The position numbers were made by a program, and so were the translations under genes. From Pseudoalteromonas aurantia 208 (GTDB lineage: Bacteria; Pseudomonadota; Gammaproteobacteria; Enterobacterales; Alteromonadaceae), in the NCBI RefSeq assembly GCF_014858725.1, contig NZ_AQGV01000015.1, forward strand, positions 1,178,001 to 1,242,000: a stretch of DNA of 64,000 nucleotides. Direction: 5' to 3'. Numbering within the stretch: the stretch's first letter is position 1; every line of letters starts with the position of its first letter. Positions 55,132-63,665 of the stretch are shown here, in pieces. The notes below the pieces were generated by a model. The model was given only the letters and a program-made list of their open reading frames with translations. It did not search any database and had not been told where the DNA came from.

Positions 55132-55160
55132 AAAAAATGCCAGCAAAGCTGGCATTTTTT
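55132..55160. terminator. Intrinsic terminator of the AbgT gene (bidirectional)
   Basis: AAAAAATGCCAGC and GCTGGCATTTTTT form a 13-bp perfect stem with an AAA loop and T-runs on both strands. It lies 9 bases after the AbgT stop. Confidence 0.92.
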
Positions 55161-55168
55161 ATAGTGTA

Positions 55169-56773
55169 TTACGGTGTGTAATAAATAGGGGAGTTGGGTC
55201 CAACTGGGAAACCAAATCCAAACACCCAAATATAAAACAACGCGACCCAACCAATTAAGAAAAACATGCTGTAAGGCAACATAGTTGCTACTAATGTGCC
55301 AATACCCATGTCTTTCTTATATTTGGTGGCGACTGCCAATATTAAGCCAAAATAACTCATCATCGGTGTGATTAGATTAGTTACTGAATCACCAATTCGA
55401 TAAGCTGCTTGAATTGTTTCAGGAGCATAGCCGATGAGCATGAGCATAGGCACAAAAATGGGGGCTGTGACGGCCCATTGTGCCGACGAAGAACCTAAAG
55501 TTAAGTTAACTAAGGCACACATGAGTATGAACAATACAAATACTTCAGGACCGGTTAGATGCAGCGCCTGTAGTAAGGCTGCGCCATTGATTGCTAAAAT
55601 AGTGCCTAAGTTTGTCCACTTAAAAAAAGCAACGAATTGTGCTGCAAAGAACACAAGTACAATGTACATCCCCATTGAGCTCATTGATTTACTCATTGCA
55701 TCAATGACATCACGGTCGTTCTTCATAGTGCCAACAACGCGACCATACACAAAACCTGGAATGGCAAACGTAACAAAAATGAATACAACAATGCCTTTTA
55801 AGAAAGGAGAGCCTGCGACTGCTCCTGTTTCAGGGTGACGCAAAATGCCGTTCTCAGGTACGATTGTCAGTGCCAATAGTGCAGAAACAACGAGTAAAGA
55901 GACACCTGCCCACTTTAATCCTGAACGTTCTTTATCTGACAAATGATCGATATTATTTTCATTTAAATCGATACTAGCCTCTTCAGGGTTGTACTTCCCT
56001 AATCGAGGTTCGACGATTTTTTCTGTGACTAAGGTACCAACAATAGCGATTAAAAATACCGATATCATCATGAAGTACCAGTTAGCTTCAGGGCCAACTT
56101 GGTAGGTCGGATCAATCATTTGTGCTGCAGGCGTTGTGATCCCAGCTAGCAGTGGATCAATCGTACCGAGCAGCAAGTTTGCGCTATAACCGCCGGACAC
56201 CCCAGCAAATGCAGCAGCCAAACCAGCTAATGGGTGGCGACCTAAGCTATGAAAGATCATCGCAGCCAAAGGAATAAGGACAACATACCCTAACTCTGAC
56301 GCTGTATTTGATAAGATTGCTGCGAATACGACCATGAAAGTCACAAGTCGTTTTGAAGCGCCCATGACCATGCCACGCATGGCAGCAGATAACATCCCTG
56401 AGTGCTCAGCAACACTGACGCCAAGTAGAGCGACCAGCACGGTTCCAAGAGGCGCGAAACCCGTAAAGTTGGTTACAAGGCCGGTGACAATTTTTTGAAG
56501 ACCTTCGGCACTGAGTAAGCTGACGACTTCGATAATACCATCAGGATCACGACCTTTGGCTCCTTCCGGGCGAGGGTCTATGGCGCTGAGCCCAAACCAG
56601 TCGGCAATGCCACTGAATACCACGATGGCCACACAGAACATTGCGAATAAAGTGATTGGATGGGGAAGCATATTACCCAAAAACTCAACGGTGGCTAAAA
56701 AACGGTTAAACCAACCTTTTGGTTGTTGAGGGTTATCATCCTTTTGAGCTGTTGTCTCTACTGCATTTGACAT
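55169..56773 (-). CDS. AbgT-family transporter
   Basis: ATG 56773 gives 534 residues ('MSNAVETTAQKDD'); a longer frame reaches 56815 but adds an untypical N-terminus. There are about eleven membrane helices plus re-entrant hairpins, with 'FLGNMLPHPITLFAMFCVAI', 'SNTASELGYVVLIPLAAMIF', 'GVSGGYSANLLLGTIDPLLA' and 'GDSVTNLITPMMSYFGLIL' as the AbgT sodium and substrate-site motifs. The family moves p-aminobenzoyl-glutamate (import in E. coli) or exports sulfonamides and p-aminobenzoate. No abgA/abgB peptidase genes are adjacent, so an exporter is as likely. Confidence 0.93.
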   Translation of the reverse strand: MSNAVETTAQKDDNPQQPKGWFNRFLATVEFLGNMLPHPITLFAMFCVAIVVFSGIADWFGLSAIDPRPEGAKGRDPDGIIEVVSLLSAEGLQKIVTGLVTNFTGFAPLGTVLVALLGVSVAEHSGMLSAAMRGMVMGASKRLVTFMVVFAAILSNTASELGYVVLIPLAAMIFHSLGRHPLAGLAAAFAGVSGGYSANLLLGTIDPLLAGITTPAAQMIDPTYQVGPEANWYFMMISVFLIAIVGTLVTEKIVEPRLGKYNPEEASIDLNENNIDHLSDKERSGLKWAGVSLLVVSALLALTIVPENGILRHPETGAVAGSPFLKGIVVFIFVTFAIPGFVYGRVVGTMKNDRDVIDAMSKSMSSMGMYIVLVFFAAQFVAFFKWTNLGTILAINGAALLQALHLTGPEVFVLFILMCALVNLTLGSSSAQWAVTAPIFVPMLMLIGYAPETIQAAYRIGDSVTNLITPMMSYFGLILAVATKYKKDMGIGTLVATMLPYSMFFLIGWVALFYIWVFGFGFPVGPNSPIYYTP

Positions 56774-56990
56774 AGCTGAATTTCTCAAGTGTAAAAATTG
56801 GCGATAAGGTATCACTTTTTATTGCGTGGGTCATTTAGATACGGTGATTTATGTCATTAATGCGTTAAAAAGTTAAGTAATTAAATACGCCAGCATTAAG
56901 TTCCAACACATTGCTATGTTAAGTCTGTAGAGGTCTGCTTTGTGTTAAGTCACAATGTGTTCAACGTTTGCGAGTGAGAGTGACGCAGCT

Positions 56991-57314
56991 TTACTCATGG
57001 GCCGTAACCACCCCCTTAAACAGCAAAGGATAAAGGCGAATCCGGTTACCAATATAATCGTTAGCGCTAATTTGATTACATATTCTGTGTATGTCATTGT
57101 CTAATGCGAGGACCCACTCAATGCGTTCTATAGCAAGTAAAAAGCCACGTTTTAAATAAACCTGAGTTTTATAGTATTCACAGTTTGATTTGATAATGCG
57201 CAATTTTTCCGGATTTACCCTTAATTCGTTGAGCACACTGTTTAGGTAGTCACAAGGAGGAGTATCTATTCTAAGGCGTGCTAAGCGTCCTCGTGCGGGT
57301 CGTTTTTGATACAT
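56991..57314 (-). CDS. Hypothetical protein
   Basis: A 107-residue basic protein with no signal peptide or membrane helix. It contains 'NELRVNPEKLRIIKSNCEYY' and 'GFLLAIERIEWVLALDNDIH'. I recognise no family. It follows the next small gene (57329-57592) by 14 bases on the same strand, so the two are probably co-transcribed. A clear ribosome-binding site is not visible before ATG 57314. Confidence 0.6.
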   Translation of the reverse strand: MYQKRPARGRLARLRIDTPPCDYLNSVLNELRVNPEKLRIIKSNCEYYKTQVYLKRGFLLAIERIEWVLALDNDIHRICNQISANDYIGNRIRLYPLLFKGVVTAHE

Positions 57315-57328
57315 AGGTTTAGCCTTGA

Positions 57329-57592
57329 TTATGATAACGCGAGCGTATCTAGGTACTTAACTTTTTCTAAGAAGGCGTGCTTTTGGCGTTCATGTTGATA
57401 CTCTAGGTGATATGTATTGTGAAAACCATAGCGCATCAAGACGCCACAGCCTTTTAAGTAAATGGTATATCCATCAAAATCAGAAAACGCGATGAGACCA
57501 TGCACGTGCTTCTGGTCATTATTTTGTACACCATGCTTTTGAATAAACTCGTAGACACGCAATATCGTTTTGCTGTCGATGTCATTTTTCAT
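57329..57592 (-). CDS. Hypothetical small protein
   Basis: An 87-residue protein starting at ATG 57592 with 'AGGTG' 5 bases before it (an in-frame GTG lies 6 bases further up). It contains 'LIAFSDFDGYTIYLKGCGVL' and 'HLEYQHERQKHAFLEKVKYL'. No family is recognised; the pattern is a small alpha/beta soluble protein. It is divergent from rnz (76 bases) and in a two-gene unit with 56991-57314. Confidence 0.65.
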   Translation of the reverse strand: MKNDIDSKTILRVYEFIQKHGVQNNDQKHVHGLIAFSDFDGYTIYLKGCGVLMRYGFHNTYHLEYQHERQKHAFLEKVKYLDTLALS

Positions 57593-57667
57593 ATTCACCT
57601 CTTTTACTGTTCATACGTGTTAGAACTCAGGTACGATTAATGTAATCTTAGTTTTCGTTCTTTTTAT

Positions 57668-58609
57668 ATGAAAATCCAATTTTTAGGTACTTCGTCAGGA
57701 AGTCCGAGTGTATTTAGAAATGTGTCGGCGACAGCCATTGGCTTTGATAAATCAAAAGAGTGGCTATTAGTTGATTGTGGTGAAGGCTCGCAGCATCAGG
57801 TCCTCAAAAGTCAATATACCGCGTACCACTTGGGCACAATTTGTATCACACATATACATGGCGACCATTGCTATGGTTTACCGGGTTTATTGGCATCTAT
57901 GTCTATGAGTGGTCGAAAAGCGGCCGTAAATCTTGTTGCGCCAAAAAAAGTAATCGAGTTTGTACATAACGCAATGCAGTTAACGGATTTATCACTCGGA
58001 TTTGATTTGCATACCCATATCATTGAGGCGCTAAACAATAAGCTTAATTTTGATGATTTCGCTATTGAAATTATTAAGCTGCAACATAGGGTCCCGAGCT
58101 ATGGCTTTAAAATCACTGAAAAATGTATTCCCAATAAATTAAGGCTGAATAAGCTAACTCAGCAAGGTATTCCATCGGGGCCACACTTTAATCAATTACA
58201 GCGAGGCTTCGATGTTAATTTTTCAGGAAAGTTACTGAGCGCTAAAGAATATACGTACCCAAGCTGGCGGCCTCGCGTAATAATTGTATGTGGAGACAAT
58301 GAAAAACCGGCACTATTGAAACCATACATAGTAGGTGTTGATGTGGTGGTGCATGAAGCGACATTTACGCAGTCCGACTTACATAAGGTAGGCATACATA
58401 CGGGTCACTCGGATGCAAAAAGAGTCGCAGAATTTGCACAGCAATGCCAAATTCCACTGCTTGTGCTATTTCACTTTAGTGTGCGTTACCATGGGGTCGG
58501 TCAGTTAGATAAGTTGCGCCAAGAGGCGGCAACTTATTATGATGGGCAATTGCTATTGGCTGAAGATTTTGAGTCAGTCTCCGTTGCTAAGCATTTCAGC
58601 CAGCAATGA
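57668..58609 (+). CDS. rnz: Ribonuclease Z family (tRNA 3' processing) metallo-beta-lactamase protein
   Basis: A 313-residue protein beginning 'MKIQFLGTSSGSPS', the RNase Z opening, with the zinc motif 'THIHGDHCYG' (His62, His64, Asp66, His67), then 'HRVPSYGFKI', 'DVVVHEATFTQSDLHKVGIH' and 'TGHSDAKRVAEFA' and 'VLFHFSVRY'. It trims tRNA 3' extensions or acts on other RNA. The 3' end overlaps the convergent DUF2252 gene by 36 bases. Confidence 0.93.
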   Translation: MKIQFLGTSSGSPSVFRNVSATAIGFDKSKEWLLVDCGEGSQHQVLKSQYTAYHLGTICITHIHGDHCYGLPGLLASMSMSGRKAAVNLVAPKKVIEFVHNAMQLTDLSLGFDLHTHIIEALNNKLNFDDFAIEIIKLQHRVPSYGFKITEKCIPNKLRLNKLTQQGIPSGPHFNQLQRGFDVNFSGKLLSAKEYTYPSWRPRVIIVCGDNEKPALLKPYIVGVDVVVHEATFTQSDLHKVGIHTGHSDAKRVAEFAQQCQIPLLVLFHFSVRYHGVGQLDKLRQEAATYYDGQLLLAEDFESVSVAKHFSQQ

Positions 58610-59893
58610 ACAATCAACCTCTATTTGTTTTGCGTAAACGTGTGCTGCTCGAATTAAATGTGGTACATATTCGGGCAACGTATCGATACACTGTTGCTGG
58701 AAATTGAGCGAGCGCCGATCGCCTCGCATATGTGCCAGTGCTAATGTGTAACCACAGCTTTGCGCAAATTGCTGAAGTCCCTGCTTTTGAGCTGCACGCT
58801 TTCCTAAGCAAAAATCTTCAGGGTCTAGACCTACTCGGGCGTGATGACGAGACCGTACTAACCAGTTTTGTTGTTGCCATAGTGTATCGTCAAGTACGAG
58901 GTCAGGTCGACGTTGCATTTTACGTTGACAATTTACGGTAAGATGCGCGGCATTGAGTTCATTTATGGGGCTAAGTGAAGGGAAGTTATGTAAAGGTGCT
59001 GCACGACGCTGTTGTTTTACCTCAACAATGTGGCATAGATTTAATTGGTTTGCATCGCTGTTTACTTGCTTTGGACCCACAAGTAAATAGTAGCGACGCA
59101 TATTATTTGAGCCAGTCCCTGCATTTAACCGTTCTACGCAATCCAATATTGTATCGTCAACATACGGTGAGAAATGTTTCATTAAATCACTCTTGTGTTG
59201 TTCTGGTATTGGCTCAAAGCGCTGTGGATTTGTTTTGAATCGAAGAGGTGCTTTAGTGAGGTCAAGTTCTTTTGCGAGTGTACTGCTCGTTAAAAAAGCT
59301 GCACCTCCAGCCATGCGCTGTAAACCCTTCTGCCAGCGTTTGTGCAATATGTGTTCTTTATCAAATTCAGTCAGTGCAGATTGATTATTCAGAGTGCCCT
59401 CGATAGAGCGAGTACATGCATGTAAATATTGGTCGAAAAAAGCCAATGCAGCAGAGTCAACTTGCTGTTCTGTAACGAGTGGCTTTTGTCGGAGCTTTAA
59501 ATCATCGCTATTTTCTTGCAAGTTCTGACAATGCTTTTGGCTTAAATAGAGGCTGACTGTGAACCGGAACAAATCCCAAATCATATTGCCGATACAGGCA
59601 TCATCAAAGTCATTAGGCGCAAATATTAAGGTGTCGCCATGAGAGCCTTCCTCGCTAATGAATCCAAAATTTCCAGTATGGCAATCACCGACAATATTCG
59701 TTAAAGGCAATGTGTACAGCGCCTGTGGTATATCGATTAATCCACACGCGATGTCTTGGTACATAAGAGCGGCACTACCACGGAAAAAGAAAAATGGGCT
59801 GCTCGCCATTTTTATATGTTTGTTGATCGAGTGTTCAGGGGTTACCTCATCGACCAGCTGCAGTTGTTCACGGATGGTGTTTTTTCTTATCAT
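58574..59893 (-). CDS. DUF2252 protein (kinase-like fold, unknown function)
   Basis: A 439-residue protein with the family motifs 'MASSPFFFFRGSAALMYQDI', 'VGDCHTGNFGFISEEG' and 'APNDFDDACIGNMIWDLFR', and near the end 'GYTLALAHMRGD'. The 'GDxHxxNF' and 'NDFDDA' motifs resemble the catalytic and metal-binding loops of APH-like kinases, which suggests phosphotransfer, but no reaction is established. It overlaps rnz by 36 bases at the 3' end. Confidence 0.88.
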   Translation of the reverse strand: MIRKNTIREQLQLVDEVTPEHSINKHIKMASSPFFFFRGSAALMYQDIACGLIDIPQALYTLPLTNIVGDCHTGNFGFISEEGSHGDTLIFAPNDFDDACIGNMIWDLFRFTVSLYLSQKHCQNLQENSDDLKLRQKPLVTEQQVDSAALAFFDQYLHACTRSIEGTLNNQSALTEFDKEHILHKRWQKGLQRMAGGAAFLTSSTLAKELDLTKAPLRFKTNPQRFEPIPEQHKSDLMKHFSPYVDDTILDCVERLNAGTGSNNMRRYYLLVGPKQVNSDANQLNLCHIVEVKQQRRAAPLHNFPSLSPINELNAAHLTVNCQRKMQRRPDLVLDDTLWQQQNWLVRSRHHARVGLDPEDFCLGKRAAQKQGLQQFAQSCGYTLALAHMRGDRRSLNFQQQCIDTLPEYVPHLIRAAHVYAKQIEVDCSLLAEMLSNGD

Positions 59894-60227
59894 AATATGT
59901 CCTTTAACCGATGTTCTTAACTAAGAAATTAGCTGTTCTATACCGTAAAAAATACGGAACCACTGTGTATCTGCGTTCATTATTGTATTGCGGTATCTAT
60001 GTTTAACTATATACTACTTTGATTTATATAGAGTTACCTTGAATCATCGATAACATAGATAGACACTTTAGTCACGCTACCTCAGTATTATGACAATTAT
60101 ACGACGCTCAATACATGAGTGAGATCATGTTTGATTTAAGGAATGTTGACTGTCAAAAGCGCTACTGTTATCTGTTTAGCGTGAGCCATACAATAAACAG
60201 CGTTGCTTTTGATAAATGAGTAGGTAA
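59894..60227. other. Intergenic region between DUF4105 and DUF2252 genes
   Basis: No gene or strong terminator seen. There is a small CCGTA/TACGG stem at 59943-59957. It should contain the DUF2252 promoter. Confidence 0.4.
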
Positions 60228-62021
60228 CTAAAAGTACTTTATATACTGCAAGCCAAGCTTCTGATGTTGCAGTTGACTTGTTTTTACACGGGATAAGCTG
60301 AGCGTGATTGAACTATTTTGAGATGGAAACCAACTGATATGCGTATCCAGTGAGTGGTACCCATTTGTTTGCTTAGCTTTACCTGAGTTGACTTCATAAC
60401 TAGCGATGAGCTTCAAATTACCAATAAGGTCGATGATCACACCTGATTTTGAGTTCACAAACCATTGCGAGTGTTTAATGTCAGAAGTCAGCCCAGTGCC
60501 AACAAGTAAGAATCCAGAAATGTCTTTTGAGATATTCATAGTTTTACCGATAGCCCCAGATATTTCTAGTAATGAATCGTTATCTAATAACTTATTATAA
60601 GACGGCCGATAACCGATATAGAATTCGCCCGATAACATAGGGAAATACGGGTTATCTTTTCCGTAGCTTTTAACCGAGTAAATAGATAACTCTTCTATAT
60701 TCACAGCGCCAGTGTCCAAATCAACCTCTAAAGTTGTGTTGCCCATCGTCAGTTCAGACTCACTAAGATATTGCCGATTGTCACCATGAATGAAATGCCC
60801 TGTAGGTAACCAATGAAGCTTAATTTTATCCGCGTTCTCCTCATTGCTATATGACAAACCAATACCAGAATCTTGTGGAGTTAAAGCGGGGTGCTTATAG
60901 TTTGAAAAATCGAGCCGGTCTGTCTTTTCATTCGGTAAATTGGTTATTTTAGGATTGTGTTTATGGGTACTTTTGTACGGTTTCGAATTTTCGATAACAG
61001 TGCGGGCATAATCATAAACGAGAGGGCGTTTAAGTAGTGCTTTGTCAGCAATATGTTCAGGCCCTGATTGTAGAGCTTGATCAATGAGTTTCTTATCGGT
61101 TGGATCAATCGTATCGTTAAGTGCACTAAATAACCATATTGGGCTTGTAGAGACGTTTGTTTCAAGAACCATTTTATGCTTTAACACCGCTTTAACAATA
61201 TCGGCAGGGCTAACAAAGATGCTACGTTCTGACATTATGTTTGGCTTGGCAAGAGCAAGTAACTCTAGTGTTAATGTTGCGCAATTAAATGACTGAAAAT
61301 AGTATGTCATATTTATTTGATTTAATTCCCACAAGTGATATTGAATCAAGGTTTTTTGTGCACTGGAGAGGTCTAATTTAAATTGCCATAGGTTTCTAGA
61401 CTCTGTATCTCGGTATTGGGCTTTGTCTTTATGAAATGGGCGTACTGAAAAAAAACCAGGCATGCCTTTTATTGTGCTGTCGACAATCAATTTCGCTGGG
61501 TTGAGAGTATCAATTTCGGTAAAATAGGCTAAAGAATGTTCGACTAAGTTACCTTTAAAGTTAACACCGCTCGCTTTTAAAAAAATATGCCCCATCATGC
61601 TAGATGCAGATGAAAGTACTTCAGATGCATAAACAACGTCTAACGCATCGAATGGCACATGGTTAATAAATTTTTGCAGTTCAAGGCAGTGTTCTATTTG
61701 AGCACCAGTTAATTGAATATTTAGAGCATTTGCAAGATAAGTCACACGAGCTGGAAATCGACACAGCGCAGCTTGTGAATCCGATTTTATGAGCGCTAAT
61801 GTTTCGGTCAATTCGTTTGCTGCTGAATAATTAGGAAGACTTAAAAGGAAGCTAGCGTCGCTTATTTGTGCGTTACTGTGCCACGAGTGAATAAGGGTTA
61901 ACCAAATTGGGGTGTTTGCTATGCGCGTAATTTCGTTTGTCTCAGCTCTGGCCTGAGAAATGAAAATGGAAGAGATTAAAAAAGCTGCATGAATGCAGCT
62001 TTTTAGTGTATTACTGAACAT
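60228..62021 (-). CDS. DUF4105 (Lnb N-terminal-like) exported protein
   Basis: ATG 62021 gives 597 residues with a signal peptide ('AAFLISSIFISQARA'); the longer frame to 62087 would overlap the upstream gene. DUF4105 features are 'LLSLPNYSAANELTETLALI', 'CRFPARVTYLANAL', 'VLSSASSMMGHIFLKASG' and 'YYFQSFNCATLTLELLAL'; the Ser/His/Cys pattern is that of a cysteine-peptidase-like fold, as in lipoprotein-modifying Lnb. The last 200 residues look like outer-membrane-style beta strands ('GEFYIGYRPSYN', ending 'KLGLQYIKYF'). It starts 4 bases after the lipoprotein gene. A terminator-like hairpin lies inside its signal-peptide codons. Confidence 0.85.
   Translation of the reverse strand: MFSNTLKSCIHAAFLISSIFISQARAETNEITRIANTPIWLTLIHSWHSNAQISDASFLLSLPNYSAANELTETLALIKSDSQAALCRFPARVTYLANALNIQLTGAQIEHCLELQKFINHVPFDALDVVYASEVLSSASSMMGHIFLKASGVNFKGNLVEHSLAYFTEIDTLNPAKLIVDSTIKGMPGFFSVRPFHKDKAQYRDTESRNLWQFKLDLSSAQKTLIQYHLWELNQINMTYYFQSFNCATLTLELLALAKPNIMSERSIFVSPADIVKAVLKHKMVLETNVSTSPIWLFSALNDTIDPTDKKLIDQALQSGPEHIADKALLKRPLVYDYARTVIENSKPYKSTHKHNPKITNLPNEKTDRLDFSNYKHPALTPQDSGIGLSYSNEENADKIKLHWLPTGHFIHGDNRQYLSESELTMGNTTLEVDLDTGAVNIEELSIYSVKSYGKDNPYFPMLSGEFYIGYRPSYNKLLDNDSLLEISGAIGKTMNISKDISGFLLVGTGLTSDIKHSQWFVNSKSGVIIDLIGNLKLIASYEVNSGKAKQTNGYHSLDTHISWFPSQNSSITLSLSRVKTSQLQHQKLGLQYIKYF
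61979..62004 (-). terminator. Terminator-like hairpin inside the signal-peptide codons of the DUF4105 gene
   Basis: AAAAAGCTGCAT and ATGCAGCTTTTT form a perfect 12-bp stem with a 2-base loop. On the minus strand it ends in six T residues. It encodes part of 'SCIHAAFLI' of the DUF4105 signal peptide. It would stop most transcripts from the lipoprotein gene or act as an attenuator. Confidence 0.7.
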
Positions 62022-62025
62022 GTAC

Positions 62026-62382
62026 TTATTCAGGGTTACATTGTACTTCAACGTCAGAGTAATCCCACATTTTGCCTGTCGATGCATCTGTTGTTGAACC
62101 TAATACACCACCAATAACAAGGTTTCCAAAAAATACAGGCGTTACTTTTTTGTCAATAACAGTAGATTTGTCGCAATTTCCACTGGTGCTATGCGCAACT
62201 TTATTTTTACCATCACGAAGAACGATGACAGTGCCTGGTGTCGTGATAATTTTGTCGTCTACACGTACTTCTACCGCTTTATTATTTGAAGAAGTTACAT
62301 TGATCGTTTGTTGGTCTGAAGTCATTACACTGGCACAGCCAGAAAGTGTAAGGATTACTGTAGCAGACAATAGCGTTTTCAT
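62026..62382 (-). CDS. Small exported lipoprotein, unknown function
   Basis: A 118-residue lipoprotein (lipobox 'LTLSGC', Cys16) behind a good 'AAGGGAA' site. A PEGA-like beta segment ('NKAVEVRVDDKIITTPGTVI') is followed by 'VFFGNLVIGGVLGSTTDA' and 'TGKMWDYSDVEV', a Gly-rich membrane-like hairpin pattern seen in small lipoproteins of many gammaproteobacteria. No function known. First gene of a unit with DUF4105. Confidence 0.75.
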   Translation of the reverse strand: MKTLLSATVILTLSGCASVMTSDQQTINVTSSNNKAVEVRVDDKIITTPGTVIVLRDGKNKVAHSTSGNCDKSTVIDKKVTPVFFGNLVIGGVLGSTTDASTGKMWDYSDVEVQCNPE

Positions 62383-62740
62383 GAATTTTCCCTTAATTTC
62401 TTGTGATTTCTAACACTCATATTTTAGAGCGCAGGGAATGTACCTTATAGTTCGGTTTTATTCAATAACTGTATGGTTTAATCGTAAATATAAGTAAATG
62501 AAATATCAATATATACATACATGGTGCAACTCTAATTTTTTGTTTTAAATCATAACTTTTATGATTGTTGTGAGGTTTTTTATATTTCGGTCATGTGGGA
62601 AGTGAGAGGGGTTTATTGTTGTTGTTATTTATTTAATTCTCATGTATTAACTCTATCGTTAAGGTATAAAGTGATTACAAAGCAACAGAGAACGAAGTGC
62701 ATTATGCAGGGTAATATATTGTGCTATAAACGTATTGATT
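62383..62740. other. AT-rich intergenic region
   Basis: Promoter region of the lipoprotein gene. A plus-strand frame at 62593-62877 runs into the DUF1338 gene and has no ribosome-binding site, so I do not call it. Confidence 0.5.
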
Positions 62741-62779
62741 TGCACGTACTATATGAATGTTTTCAATATAGTACGTGCA
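62741..62779. repeat. 14-bp perfect inverted repeat after the DUF1338 gene
   Basis: TGCACGTACTATAT (62741-62754) and ATATAGTACGTGCA (62766-62779) are exact reverse complements around an 11-base loop, 14 bases after the DUF1338 stop. There is no good T-run on either strand, so it may be an mRNA-end stabiliser or a protein-binding site rather than a classical terminator. Confidence 0.8.
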
Positions 62780-62792
62780 TTGTATTTATCTG

Positions 62793-63596
62793 TTATCTAG
62801 CATTCGTACTTTCAAAGATTTTATCGGCAGATGCAGCTACGAAGCCGGTGTATAATTCACCGTCTGGTTTTGCATAACGTAGCGCAAACTCGTAAAAGCA
62901 ACTTGGAATTTTGAATTCTCCATCAGAAAACTGCACTGGGTGATGGTCAGCTAAAGTAGATGATTGCTCAAGAAGTACTTCTGGAGAGCCTTTGACTTCA
63001 CCACCTGCAGTATTCAATTCAAACCCTGCATTCTTTAGATTCTGATTTACGGCATCAATTGTCGTAAAGTTATTCAAATAATTAATGCTTACGGTAAAGT
63101 GGTTAGCACGATACCCCCAAGCGGCCATCCATGCAGCATATTCACTTTCAGCAAGCAATGCTTTGTATGTGTCATGGCTTACTTGCCAATGGGTACCTGA
63201 ATATAAGAAATTATCAGCTGTGATAGCATGTTCATCTATTTTTGCTACCATGTCTTTTACAGCTGCTTGTACTGTGTCAGAGCACTTTTCTACTAGCAGT
63301 TCTGAAATAAATACCTTCGGTTTAGTCGGATCTGAATGTTCATAGTGTTTGGCATACAGCTTCTTAGCTTCAAAATGGTATTCCCCACACTCTTTATAAC
63401 CAACTGCGATAAAGTGTGCTGCGAGTTTTTCTAGCCCTACTTTTTCCAGATTAAAGGTACGTAAAGCAATATGATCATTGATTACATCATCTTTTTGAGT
63501 TGAGCCCAGTAATTCGTGGACTTTGACTGCTGAAGGCGTCACTTCTAAATAGTTATTCCACAGAGATTGAAATAATTTGTCGACATTGTTGTGCAT
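62793..63596 (-). CDS. DUF1338 protein (2-oxoadipate dioxygenase/decarboxylase-like)
   Basis: A 267-residue protein with DUF1338 motifs: 'DVINDHIALRTFNLEKVGLE', 'FHFEAKKLYAKHYEH'-type segment, 'YSGTHWQVSHDTYKALL', 'RANHFTVSINYLN' and 'IPSCFYEFALRYA'. The His and Glu residues fit the iron site of the HglS/YdcJ family, which converts 2-oxoadipate to 2-hydroxyglutarate. Full HglS is about 450 residues; this is the short form, and its substrate is uncertain. It follows astA by 69 bases and may take part in amino-acid catabolism. Confidence 0.88.
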   Translation of the reverse strand: MHNNVDKLFQSLWNNYLEVTPSAVKVHELLGSTQKDDVINDHIALRTFNLEKVGLEKLAAHFIAVGYKECGEYHFEAKKLYAKHYEHSDPTKPKVFISELLVEKCSDTVQAAVKDMVAKIDEHAITADNFLYSGTHWQVSHDTYKALLAESEYAAWMAAWGYRANHFTVSINYLNNFTTIDAVNQNLKNAGFELNTAGGEVKGSPEVLLEQSSTLADHHPVQFSDGEFKIPSCFYEFALRYAKPDGELYTGFVAASADKIFESTNAR

Positions 63597-63665
63597 AATG
63601 GGGTCCTATATATTGCGATTGACATCGCGTTAAACTTGGTGCGAATTAAGCTCGACGCATCAAGG

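Noticed and set aside
58574-58609. 36-bp overlap of rnz and DUF2252 taken as a sign of misannotation
   Set aside because: Both frames carry family motifs almost to their ends and the genes are convergent, so a true 3' overlap is the simplest reading.
62593-62877. 94-codon plus-strand frame
   Set aside because: Overlaps the end of the DUF1338 gene, has no ribosome-binding site, and has a composition unlike real proteins.
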